A DNA stretch of 64,000 bases from an uncultured Propionibacteriaceae bacterium (lineage in GTDB: Bacteria; Actinomycetota; Actinomycetes; Propionibacteriales; Propionibacteriaceae), in assembly GCA_945911015.1 (NCBI GenBank), contig CAMDZW010000011.1, positions 1 to 64,000 on the forward strand, in the 5' to 3' direction. This document shows positions 34,685 to 42,055 of this stretch, piece by piece. Position numbers and translations under genes: made by a program. The notes under the pieces were generated by a model that was not told the origin of the DNA, did not search any database, and was given only the letters and a program-made list of their open reading frames with translations. Each line of letters begins with the position of its first letter. The stretch's first letter is position 1.

Positions 34685-35113
34685 CTAGAATTGCTCGATC
34701 TGTTGCTGAGTCTGAGGGCAGGACCACCAGAGCTGAGCATCTGCTGCTATCAGCATCATGGGATGGGAGTGACTGGGACATCTCGGCACAGGGCTGCCAT
34801 CCTCGACTTCGATGACAAGGTCCTGAATCTGCCCACCCATGGCTGGTATTGAGACCATCCGCCACTCTTCGCTGAGGTCCCCGGTCCAGGAAACGTCACC
34901 AACCCGACGACCGTCACGTAGAATCTCAACGCTGCAGGCAGGAATGGACTCAGCGACGTCACCAACCAGAACTCGCACCAGCTTGGCATCGAGCCGATCC
35001 AAACGAACTCGCCCGACCATGAACTCAGCTTCGAGCTCATCACTCAACCGCGAAACTATCTGCATCGAAATATCTCGGACACGCTCCAAGTAATCATCAC
35101 TACACTCGATCAC
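34685..35113 (-). CDS. Hypothetical protein in low-GC island
   Basis: 142-residue protein I do not recognise. Sequence is acidic and soluble, with no signal or membrane segment; it ends CPQTQQQIEQF. Base composition (near 50% GC) is well below the surroundings, pointing to recent acquisition. The GTG overlaps the upstream gene by 4 bases (GTGA), so the two were inherited as a pair. Its stop is 12 bases from the convergent ABC-F stop. Confidence 0.65.
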   Translation of the reverse strand: MIECSDDYLERVRDISMQIVSRLSDELEAEFMVGRVRLDRLDAKLVRVLVGDVAESIPACSVEILRDGRRVGDVSWTGDLSEEWRMVSIPAMGGQIQDLVIEVEDGSPVPRCPSHSHPMMLIAADAQLWWSCPQTQQQIEQF

Positions 35114-35707
35114 GACTTGATCTCCAGAGTGCCAAATATTGTGATCCGCGCACTCCCTCCACCTGCAATATTGTGCTCGTAGTCAAAGAAATCGACGTAC
35201 TGAATCACATCGCCCACATACATAGGATTCAAGGTTCCATGAAACTTGTAGTCAGGGTACTCACTATGAGGAGCCAACTTTGGTTTGATTACATAGTTTC
35301 TCGACCACAACATGCCCTCTTCGTGCAGTAGGCCGACTACGGTAGTGCGAAGACTCGGCCTCATCTTCCAACCCCACGGCATGAACGCATGACTAGCACC
35401 GCAGCTCAACGCAAGTTCAATGTCGCCATTGACATCATAGGCATGAATTGCACCACCACACGTGATACTTCCACTAACAAGAGGGGTGATTGCATTTTCG
35501 AATTCGCCTCGAATTTCCACTGCCTCATTAATTGATATCGGATTGTCGAAGGTGAGCTCGATCCTCGAGTTTAAAGTATCCCTGTCGACTCTCCATCACC
35601 AACTCAGTCAGCTCATCCGCTGCCAAAGCACGGGGAGCACCACCTAGTCCGGCAATCAAGAATGCCGCAACTGCAACAATGACACTTACTGTTCTGATTC
35701 TGGATAT
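35110..35707 (-). pseudogene. Secreted hypothetical protein, apparently broken (start codon and frame)
   Basis: Read leftward, an AGGAGGAG ribosome site is followed 9 bases later by ATA (35705-35707) instead of ATG, then by a convincing signal peptide (SRIRTVSVIVAVAAFLIAGLGG then RALAADELTELVMES). Near 35590-35605 the frame shifts by one and continues as DRDTLNSRIELTFDNPISINEAVEIRGEFENAI and on to the stop at 35110. An internal GTG at 35520 could still start a 136-residue cytoplasmic product. I read this as a secreted protein gene with a lost start and one indel. Low GC, coupled to the next gene; family unknown. Confidence 0.6.
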
Positions 35708-35967
35708 CCGGCGCCGCTCCTCCTCGTTGACAAGTCTGGAACAGACTACCGTCTACGATCGAAGCTGTCCAGAAGCTGACCCGATCTTTCGTGGCGACAG
35801 TGCTCGGGGCTGGCCGACGCCCGTGGCGTCGTTGTAGTTGGTGATCGTGACAGGTGACAAGGCCGCCGCGTGGCGCTTGCGGCGGCCTGGAAGTACGAGA
35901 TCCGGACGTACCGATCTGGTTGCCCTGACGTCCGGCTCCCACCAACCGGACACCAGACCTGGACCAC
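35708..35967. other. Intergenic region, no clear gene
   Basis: 260 bases between the low-GC island and the Gfo/Idh gene. A leftward open frame contains SPVTITNYNDATGVGQ, which might be a decayed protein tail, but has no start or family match that I can see. GC returns to the high level of the flanks here, so this marks the island border. Confidence 0.4.
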
Positions 35968-37053
35968 TCAGCCCTGTGGGACGTCAGTGCGGTTGTTCAC
36001 CATCGGGGTGAACTCGATCGGTTCGGCCGGGGTCGGCGGCCCGGAGAACTCCGGGTGGGTGACGATCCCGCGCAGGTCGGCCATGGTGCGGTTCTGTTCG
36101 GCCTCATACAGCTTCCAGATCACCTGCAGACCTTGGATGGACTGCTCCGCGTCAGTGTGCGGGGCACGCCCCTCGTCGATCGCATCGAAGAACTCGACAA
36201 TCTCACCCAGCACATTCTTCTTGATGTCGTTCTGGGCAAGGAGAGTCTCATCGGCGCCGTGGATGTGGGTGAGCGTGCCGGCGCGGAAGTTGAGCTCGAC
36301 CATACCCTCGGAGAACTGGGCGTGGATCGCATACTTCAACCGCGATCCCTTCGCACCCCAGGTGCCGCCGTGATAGCCGAGGATGCCGTTCTCGAACCGG
36401 ATGACCGCATCACTGGTGCCCTCCCCCTCCATCCAGGGCGTGCCGAGGGTGGTGCCGAGGTGGATGCCTTCAGCCGGGCGGCCACAGAACCACAACATCA
36501 GATCGATGTAGTGACACCCGTGACTGACGAACTGACCACCACCGAGCGTCTCCTTCTTCAGAGCCCAGTGGCCGGGCTCATAGCGGGTGTACTGCTCGGT
36601 CCAGATGTTGACGTGGAACAGCTGGCCGTAGGTGTGGTTGTCAATGAGCTCCTTGAGCTTGACCACCAACGGGTTGTACCGCATCGGGTAGGCCGTCATC
36701 AAGATGACACCCTGCTTCTCGGCTTCGGCCTGCAGGTCACGACACTCCTGCTCGGTCATGGCCAGCGGCTTCTCCATCAGCACATGTTTGCCCGCCCGCA
36801 GCGCATCCATGCCGACCTCGTGGTGGACATGGTGGGGCAGCACACCGAGCACCGAGTCGACGTGCTCGAGCACCTCACTGTGATGGGCCGCAACGATGGG
36901 CGCACCGAGCGCTTCGGCGGCGGCCTGCGCCCGTTCCAGGATCGGGTCGACACAGGCGACCACCTCCACCCGGTCACTGAGATCGCCGAACACCTGTTGG
37001 TGGGACTTCTCCATGCCGCCGCAACCGAGGATGGCAATGCGGTGACGAGTCAT
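35968..37053 (-). CDS. Gfo/Idh/MocA family oxidoreductase
   Basis: 361-residue NAD(P)-dependent sugar or inositol dehydrogenase. The Rossmann start is RIAILGCGGMEKSH, the catalytic lysine motif is MEKPLA, and GGGQFVSHGCHYIDLMLWF holds the usual His-Asp of the C-terminal domain. It lies downstream of the LacI gene on the same strand and opposite a sugar-binding lipoprotein, so it most likely works on the sugar this regulon imports. Confidence 0.93.
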   Translation of the reverse strand: MTRHRIAILGCGGMEKSHQQVFGDLSDRVEVVACVDPILERAQAAAEALGAPIVAAHHSEVLEHVDSVLGVLPHHVHHEVGMDALRAGKHVLMEKPLAMTEQECRDLQAEAEKQGVILMTAYPMRYNPLVVKLKELIDNHTYGQLFHVNIWTEQYTRYEPGHWALKKETLGGGQFVSHGCHYIDLMLWFCGRPAEGIHLGTTLGTPWMEGEGTSDAVIRFENGILGYHGGTWGAKGSRLKYAIHAQFSEGMVELNFRAGTLTHIHGADETLLAQNDIKKNVLGEIVEFFDAIDEGRAPHTDAEQSIQGLQVIWKLYEAEQNRTMADLRGIVTHPEFSGPPTPAEPIEFTPMVNNRTDVPQG

Positions 37054-37237
37054 GGTTGTTCTTCCTCACTGGCCCGCACTTCGGGCCTTGTGCACCGAAG
37101 TCTGCCGGTCTGTCCTCGCCCACCACGAGCGCAACAGCACTGCGGCCCACCCAACGGACCCCGTACGGTCCGGCGGTTCGCCCTGCGCGACAGAAGAATC
37201 AGTCGTGCCGCCCGGGGAGACGAGCCCTCTGCACAAG

Positions 37238-37259
37238 GACCGGTGACCTGTCACCGGTC
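37238..37259. terminator. 22-bp near-loopless palindrome behind lacI-type gene
   Basis: GACCGGTGAC and GTCACCGGTC are perfect 10-bp arms with a 2-base centre, starting 11 bases after the LacI gene stop. Position suggests termination of that gene; the tiny centre also fits a protein-binding operator upstream of the Gfo/Idh gene. I cannot decide between the two. Confidence 0.45.
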
Positions 37260-37270
37260 GCTATGGAGAG

Positions 37271-38326
37271 TCAGCCGACCCGGTGAGGACTCACCGAATC
37301 TCGTACGACGATGTGGGTTCCCAGCACGGTCGGCCCGTCATAGGCGCCGGCCTGGTCGAGACCGATCCGGGCCGCGACCCGGCCGAGCTCGACCTGGGGT
37401 ACATGCACCGTGGTGAGGGTCGGCGTGAGATCGATCGCCAGACCGGAGTCGTTGTACCCGACCACCGACACGTCTTCGGGGACGCGCAGACCCAGGTCCT
37501 TCAATGCGCGCATCGCGGCTGCGGCCATGTGGTCATTGCCGGCCAGCACCGCAGTGAAGTCGAGCCCATCCCGTACGAGATCGGTGACGCGGCGGATGAC
37601 GTCGCGGCGTTCCATCGGGCCGAGGTTGACCAGGGCAGGATCGGGATCGATGCCATGGTCCGCGAGCGCCCGGTTCAGACCGACCACCCTTCCCTCGGTG
37701 AAGGTGTAGCGATCAGGCCCGCCGAGCAGCAGGATTCGCTTGTGCCCTTGGGAAATCAGGTGTTGGGTCGCGGCATACGATCCACCCTCGTTGTCATAGG
37801 TGACCTCGAGGATGTCACCACTCGGATCAGCGGGCGGACGGACACAACTGACCAGTCGCGAGCCAGTCGCAGCCATTGCCCTGGCTGCCGACTCGAGTCG
37901 AGCCTGATGCTCGGGGGGATGAGTGTTGCCACCGACCATGATCACGGCCTGGGGAGCCCGTTCGCGCAACATCGCCAGCGCACTCCACTCCCGATCAGCG
38001 CTGCCCTTGGTGGCAACCACGACCAGGACGCCACCGGCGGCCGACACCTGCTCCTCAATACCCGAAGCGACCGCCATGAAGAACGGCGAGTCGAGCAGCC
38101 CAGTGACCAGACCGATGGTGTTGGACGTGGTCGAGGTGAGCGCGCGGGCATTGGCGTTGACGACATAGTCGAGGTCACGGACAGCCGCCATCACCCGGGA
38201 CTCGGTCGCGGCGGGGGCGGTGTAGGTGCCATTCAGGATCCGCGAGACAGTCGCCACCGACACTCCCGCCCGGCCAGCGACATCACGGATCGTGACCCGC
38301 CGAGAACTCACCGGAGCAACCCCCAC
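37271..38326 (-). CDS. LacI family transcriptional regulator
   Basis: 351-residue sugar-responsive repressor. The helix-turn-helix and hinge are RVTIRDVAGRAGVSVATVSRILNG; the ligand domain follows (NTIGLVTGLLDSPFF, GHKRILLLGGP, VPEDVSVVGYNDSGLA). GTG 38326 is taken as start; a second GTG five codons later is possible and no ribosome site decides. It is divergent from the sugar-binding lipoprotein gene, and two LacI-type operators lie between, one next to each gene, so it likely represses both. Confidence 0.93.
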   Translation of the reverse strand: MGVAPVSSRRVTIRDVAGRAGVSVATVSRILNGTYTAPAATESRVMAAVRDLDYVVNANARALTSTTSNTIGLVTGLLDSPFFMAVASGIEEQVSAAGGVLVVVATKGSADREWSALAMLRERAPQAVIMVGGNTHPPEHQARLESAARAMAATGSRLVSCVRPPADPSGDILEVTYDNEGGSYAATQHLISQGHKRILLLGGPDRYTFTEGRVVGLNRALADHGIDPDPALVNLGPMERRDVIRRVTDLVRDGLDFTAVLAGNDHMAAAAMRALKDLGLRVPEDVSVVGYNDSGLAIDLTPTLTTVHVPQVELGRVAARIGLDQAGAYDGPTVLGTHIVVRDSVSPHRVG

Positions 38327-38346
38327 TCATGACGCAGCATTGTTTC

Positions 38347-38360
38347 AGTATGCGCTTTCA
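38347..38360. promoter_or_regulatory. Second LacI-type operator, proximal to the regulator gene
   Basis: AGTATGCGCTTTCA agrees at 8 of 10 fixed positions with the LacI-family pattern TGNAANCGNTTNCA. It lies 21 bases upstream of the LacI GTG, as expected for autoregulation. Confidence 0.4.
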
Positions 38361-38411
38361 CGCCTCGTTCTGGCAACGCTCCCATCTCACTCCTGATCAG
38401 TCGACGTGCCC

Positions 38412-38441
38412 TTGACTCCAACGACCTTGGAGCTCTATGCT
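38412..38441 (+). promoter_or_regulatory. Sigma70-type promoter of the sugar-binding lipoprotein
   Basis: TTGACT (38412-38417) and TATGCT (38436-38441) are separated by 18 bases, a good vegetative promoter. The LacI operator begins 5 bases after the -10 box, covering the expected start of transcription. Confidence 0.65.
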
Positions 38442-38445
38442 TCGA

Positions 38446-38459
38446 TGAAATCGGTTACA
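38446..38459. promoter_or_regulatory. LacI-family operator (cre-like)
   Basis: TGAAATCGGTTACA fits the LacI/CcpA-type consensus TGNAANCGNTTNCA at every fixed position, with the central CG. It sits just downstream of the -10 box of the binding-protein promoter, where a bound LacI protein would block transcription. Confidence 0.75.
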
Positions 38460-38491
38460 CAACACTGCAGCGATGCAGAAGGGGGCACACC

Positions 38492-40153
38492 ATGACCACG
38501 GACGGACTGAAGCGGCGCACCTTCCTCACTGGCGCCGGCCTGGCCGGTGCCGCACTGGCGAGCGGAGCATTTGTCGGTGCGTGCAGCAGCGACGCCGGGC
38601 CCGGCGCGGGCACCACCTCGCCGCCAGCACCGGTTGACCCATCTGCCGTACTGCCGAGTTTCAAGGCCTTCGACCTCGTCCAGCCCGACCTGCCGTCCGA
38701 CGAGTTCGGCACCCTGCCCGGCTACCTGAGTTACCCCTATCCGGCGCAGTCCTTTGTCGAAACGCCCCCCGGCAAGGGCGGCTCCGTGACCGCCGTCTGC
38801 CAGTACGGCAACGCTGGCGTGCCGCCGGAGCTCAGCCGCAACCGCCTGTGGCAGCAGCTCAACGAGAAGCTCGGTGTCGAACTCGACTTCAACGGCGCAC
38901 CGACCTCCGACTACAGCGCCAAGTTCTCCACGATGCTGGCTGGCCGGGACATCCCCGATCTGGCCCAGGTCCCGCTCGGTGGCATGCCGCGACTGCCCGA
39001 GCTGCTGGAGTCGCAGTTCGAGGACCTGAGTGAACACCTCGGTGGCGACAAGGCCTTCGCCTACCCGGCACTCGCTGCGATCGACCCGGCCGCCTGGCGG
39101 TCCTGCACCGTCAACGGACGCCTCTACGGTCTGCCACTGCCACGGGGCAGCCTCCGCGGAGGCCTTCAGGTCCGAGCCGACTGGGCCGACAAGGTCGGCG
39201 TCTCGATCGAGCCTTCCAGCGCCGACGAGTTCCTCGAGATGTGTCGAGCTCTGACCGATCACGCCAACAACCGGTGGGCGATCGCGCTGGCCGACGGCAT
39301 GCAGCTGTTCGTCCGCCAGATGTTCGGCGTCCCCAACGAGTGGCGGGTCGACGACAACGGCGGGTTCACTCATGCCTGGGAGACTGAGGAGCAGAAGGAG
39401 TCCTTGGCGTTCACGGCGCAGCTGTGGGCCGAGGGTCTGTGTCATCCCGACGGATTCGGAGCCCAGCAGCACGTCGCCTGGATGGGTGCGGCAACCCCGA
39501 TCACGTCGCTGATCCAGACTGGCATGGGCTTCTGGTTCAGCTTGAGCACCGAGACTGCGCCAGGCCTGCGGATGGCCGGCATCCGGCCACCCAAGGCGAA
39601 CGGTGACGGTTGGGCGCGCGCCCATCTCGGCAACCCGGTCTACAGCTACACCGTGGTCAAGAAGGGTTCGGCCGAGCGGATCCAGGAGCTACTCGGCATC
39701 GCCAACTATCTGGCCGCCCCGCTCGGCACCGTGGAGAACCTGGTCTGCAAGGACGGCGTCGAGGGCTACCACTGGAACTGGCAGGACGAACAGCCGGTGC
39801 GTACCGATCAGGGCACCGAGGACCGGCTGCTGCCCACTGCCTACGTCGTGGCCGGCAACGCCACCCTGTACCACCCCGCCAACCCGGATGCGGTCAAGGA
39901 TCGGCACGCCTTCGAGCACACTCTGCTGTCCGAAGACGCCGAGCCATTGCCGACCCTCGGCCTCTACTCCGAGACCCAACTCAGCGAGGGCCCGTCACTC
40001 GCCTCCCGCATGCAGGACCTGATCAACGAGATCATCCAAGGCCGCAAGCAGGTCTCCGACTGGGATGCCGGCGTTGCCGAATGGCGCAACGGTGGCGGCG
40101 ACCAGATCCGCAGTGAATACGAGGCCGCGCACGCCCAGGCGCAGCCGAGCTGA
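38492..40153 (+). CDS. Sugar ABC transporter substrate-binding lipoprotein
   Basis: 553-residue extracellular binding protein of the family-1/LplA-like type. A twin-arginine signal (KRRTFL) leads to the lipobox FVGAC with Cys31. The mature protein has DYSAKFSTMLAGRDIPDLAQV and NGRLYGLPLPRGSLRGG, typical of long sugar-binding proteins. Good ribosome site (GAAGGGGG) before ATG 38492. Permease genes, normally next, are absent; instead the tail of another gene follows directly, suggesting that part of an import operon was deleted. Controlled by the LacI operator upstream. Confidence 0.9.
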   Translation: MTTDGLKRRTFLTGAGLAGAALASGAFVGACSSDAGPGAGTTSPPAPVDPSAVLPSFKAFDLVQPDLPSDEFGTLPGYLSYPYPAQSFVETPPGKGGSVTAVCQYGNAGVPPELSRNRLWQQLNEKLGVELDFNGAPTSDYSAKFSTMLAGRDIPDLAQVPLGGMPRLPELLESQFEDLSEHLGGDKAFAYPALAAIDPAAWRSCTVNGRLYGLPLPRGSLRGGLQVRADWADKVGVSIEPSSADEFLEMCRALTDHANNRWAIALADGMQLFVRQMFGVPNEWRVDDNGGFTHAWETEEQKESLAFTAQLWAEGLCHPDGFGAQQHVAWMGAATPITSLIQTGMGFWFSLSTETAPGLRMAGIRPPKANGDGWARAHLGNPVYSYTVVKKGSAERIQELLGIANYLAAPLGTVENLVCKDGVEGYHWNWQDEQPVRTDQGTEDRLLPTAYVVAGNATLYHPANPDAVKDRHAFEHTLLSEDAEPLPTLGLYSETQLSEGPSLASRMQDLINEIIQGRKQVSDWDAGVAEWRNGGGDQIRSEYEAAHAQAQPS

Positions 40154-40155
40154 GC

Positions 40156-40242
40156 CCCGATTCTTGCCGTTTCGCCAAACTGGTGCTGCGCACCGACGGC
40201 GAGATCCATCTCGACGATGCCATCGTGATCGCCGAGAACTGA
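40156..40242 (+). pseudogene. C-terminal remnant of a lost gene
   Basis: Right after the binding-protein stop, in another frame, the sequence reads FAKLVLRTDGEIHLDDAIVIAEN and stops, just before a strong hairpin. It looks like the end of a beta-sandwich protein, but there is no start. I infer a deletion between the binding-protein gene and the end of the original operon. Confidence 0.45.
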
Positions 40243-40249
40243 TCGTTGC

Positions 40250-40282
40250 GGGACCGACCATGCCACCGCAACGGTCGGTCCC
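40250..40282. terminator. Bidirectional terminator hairpin
   Basis: Perfect 10-bp arms GGGACCGACC and GGTCGGTCCC around a 13-base loop lie between the convergent stops at 40242 and 40286. This supports both flanking fragments being ends of former genes. Confidence 0.7.
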
Positions 40283-40285
40283 ACC

Positions 40286-40488
40286 TCACCAGTCAGAGGT
40301 GTCGAGCTCCTGCGGGACGAGGTACTCGACCAGGAGCTCGCCATCAGCTGGCATCAACGCTGTCACCGAGTCGAGCAGGTCCCTCTCATGTCCGAGCCGG
40401 ACCTGGAGCGGCGTCACCGTACCGTCAGCTCCGTGATGGGCAATGCTGATCCGGTAATCAGGGCCATCCGGCGAGAAACACCGAAACG
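40286..40488 (-). pseudogene. C-terminal gene fragment truncated next to the ISL3 insertion
   Basis: About 60 residues (DYRISIAHHGADGTVTPLQVRLGHERDLLDSV... ending VPQELDTSDW) read leftward to a stop at 40286. The frame runs into the IS end at 40489, and restoring the pre-insertion sequence across the 8-bp duplication gives a stop 4 codons upstream with no start codon. So it was already a remnant, or uses an unseen start. Family not recognised. Confidence 0.45.
40481..40488. repeat. Left target-site duplication CCGAAACG
   Basis: The 8-bp sequence CCGAAACG abuts the left IS end and recurs at 43429-43436 next to the right IS end. Eight bases is the normal duplication size for ISL3-family elements, so the whole block entered as, or grew from, one insertion. 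Confidence 0.85.
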
Positions 40489-40617
40489 GGCTCTTCACAA
40501 TCCAGGGTGTAGTTGTGGCCTGAACCCGCCGGATTCCAGGAGCGCTCGGGCGATGTAGTGGGTGAGGTTGCGAAAGCCAAGGGCAAGTCCGCGCAGGTGT
40601 TCGAGCCGACCATTCAC
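40489..40617. mobile_element. ISL3-family element A, left 129-bp fragment
   Basis: Identical over 129 bp to the first bases of the complete element A at 42056-42184, including the terminal GGCTCTTCACAATCC. It is cut at 40617, where element B begins. So the array holds a partial copy and a full copy of A with B between. Confidence 0.9.
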
Positions 40618-42050
40618 GGCTCTTCACAGTTGACGGTGTAGGAGTTGGGGTCTGAAGCCGCCGGTCTCGAGCAGCGATCTGGCGATGTAGTTCGTCAGGT
40701 TCCGGAAGCCCAGGGCCGAGCCGCGGAGGTGTTCGAGTCTGCCGTTGATGGCCTCGGTCGGGCCGTTGCTGGTGCCGGGCCGGTCGAAGTAGGCAATCAC
40801 GTCAGCGGCCCGCTTCTTCAACGTCCGCCCGAGCCTGGCGACCTCGATCAGTGCCTTCGGCACACCCGCACTGATGTCGGCGATGAGCTTGAGCATCAAC
40901 TGGCGTCCGTGTGCTCGGTCTTCGGCGCGGTAGGCCTCGATCATGCGCTGGTAGATGCCCCAGGTCGCTTCGACCTCGACGTGCGCGTCGTCGACGAAGA
41001 GCCGGTTGAGTCGGTCGATCTGTCGGTCGGTGAGCAGCCCGGTGCCGGTGTGCAGCGTCCGTCTCGTCTTGTAGAGCGGGTCGTCCTTGAAGCCGCGGTG
41101 GCCGTGGATGGCGAGCTGGACACGGCGGCGGCACTGGTCGAGTGCGTCGCCGGCCAGGCGGACCACGTGGAAGGGGTCCATCACCGCGACGGCGTCGGGG
41201 ACCTCTTCGGCAGCAGCGGTCTTGAAGCCGGTGAACCCGTCCATGGCGACGACCTCGACGCCGTCACGCCAGGCATCGGGGCGTTCACTCAGCCAGGTCT
41301 TGAACGCGGACTTCGACCGGCCCTCGACCATGTCGAGCAGGCGTGCGGGTCCGGTGCCGTCGCGGATCGGGGTGAGATCGATGATCACGGTGACGTACTT
41401 GTCGCCGCGCCTGGTGTGGCGCCACACGTGCTCGTCGACGCCGATCACCGCGACCCCGTCGAACCGTTGCTCGTCATCGATGAGGACCCGCTTGCCTTCG
41501 GCCAAGATGGCGTCGTTGGCGGTGTTCCACGCGACTGCGAGCCCTTCGGCGACACGGGAAACGGTGAGGTGCTGGACCACGATCCCTTCCAGCGCCCACC
41601 GCAGTCCGGTGCGGGTCAGCTTCGCCCGCGGCTCGGCGGCCCGGCTGGTGTCTTGGCGCCACACATGTCCGCAGCCGGTGCACCTGTATCGGCGGATCGA
41701 GACCAGCAGGGTGGTCGGCCGCCAGCCCAGCGGAACGTGGGCCAGCCGTCGGGTCACGGTGTCGCGCGCGACGCCTTGGCAGCCGCACCGTCGGCACCAC
41801 TCATCGGTGCCGACGTCGACGACGCGGCACGCCAGAACGGCACGGTCAGGTTCGAGGTGTTGGCCGACGACTTCGAGACCGAGGTCGTCGAGCCGGCAGA
41901 ACTTGGTCAGGTCGGGGCGCGCGAAGGTAACGTCAGGCAAGTCGAGGTCTTCTGGATGGGTGGCGTAGGAACCTCCATCTTCAGTGGACCTCGACCCCTA
42001 TCCAGCCAGCACCCCACCGACGCCCGTCACACCCTCAACTGTGAAGAGCC
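40618..42050. mobile_element. ISL3-family insertion sequence B (complete)
   Basis: 1433 bp with inverted ends GGCTCTTCACAGTTGACGGTGTAG (left) matched by CTACACCCTCAACTGTGAAGAGCC-like sequence at right (ends at 42050). It carries one intact transposase gene and is related to element A. No 8-bp duplication flanks B itself: the left side is element A sequence and the right side is a 5-base spacer followed by the start of A. Confidence 0.88.
40624..41940 (-). CDS. ISL3 family transposase (intact)
   Basis: 438-residue transposase. N-terminal zinc-finger cysteines (WCRRCGCQG, YRCTGCGHVW), then the DDE catalytic domain with GVDEHVW, VVAMDGF and the later TSNGPTEAINGRLEHLRGSALGFRNLTNY, all characteristic of ISL3. 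TTG start (MPDVTFARPD). It fills almost all of element B, which is therefore likely mobile. Confidence 0.93.
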   Translation of the reverse strand: MPDVTFARPDLTKFCRLDDLGLEVVGQHLEPDRAVLACRVVDVGTDEWCRRCGCQGVARDTVTRRLAHVPLGWRPTTLLVSIRRYRCTGCGHVWRQDTSRAAEPRAKLTRTGLRWALEGIVVQHLTVSRVAEGLAVAWNTANDAILAEGKRVLIDDEQRFDGVAVIGVDEHVWRHTRRGDKYVTVIIDLTPIRDGTGPARLLDMVEGRSKSAFKTWLSERPDAWRDGVEVVAMDGFTGFKTAAAEEVPDAVAVMDPFHVVRLAGDALDQCRRRVQLAIHGHRGFKDDPLYKTRRTLHTGTGLLTDRQIDRLNRLFVDDAHVEVEATWGIYQRMIEAYRAEDRAHGRQLMLKLIADISAGVPKALIEVARLGRTLKKRAADVIAYFDRPGTSNGPTEAINGRLEHLRGSALGFRNLTNYIARSLLETGGFRPQLLHRQL

Positions 42051-42055
42051 TTAGC
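42051..42055. other. 5-base spacer between abutted IS ends
   Basis: TTAGC separates the right inverted repeat of element B from the left inverted repeat of element A. Abutted ends with a few bases between them are what circular IS intermediates or targeted end-to-end insertions leave; see findings. Confidence 0.6.

Noticed and set aside
35753-35953. Leftward frame with SPVTITNYNDATGVGQ
   Set aside because: No plausible start or ribosome site, no family match, and two other frames are equally open; kept only as an intergenic note.
37071-37087. GGCCCG-cactt-CGGGCC hairpin in the Gfo/Idh leader
   Set aside because: Short stem, common by chance at this GC content; no sign of a riboswitch or attenuator around it.
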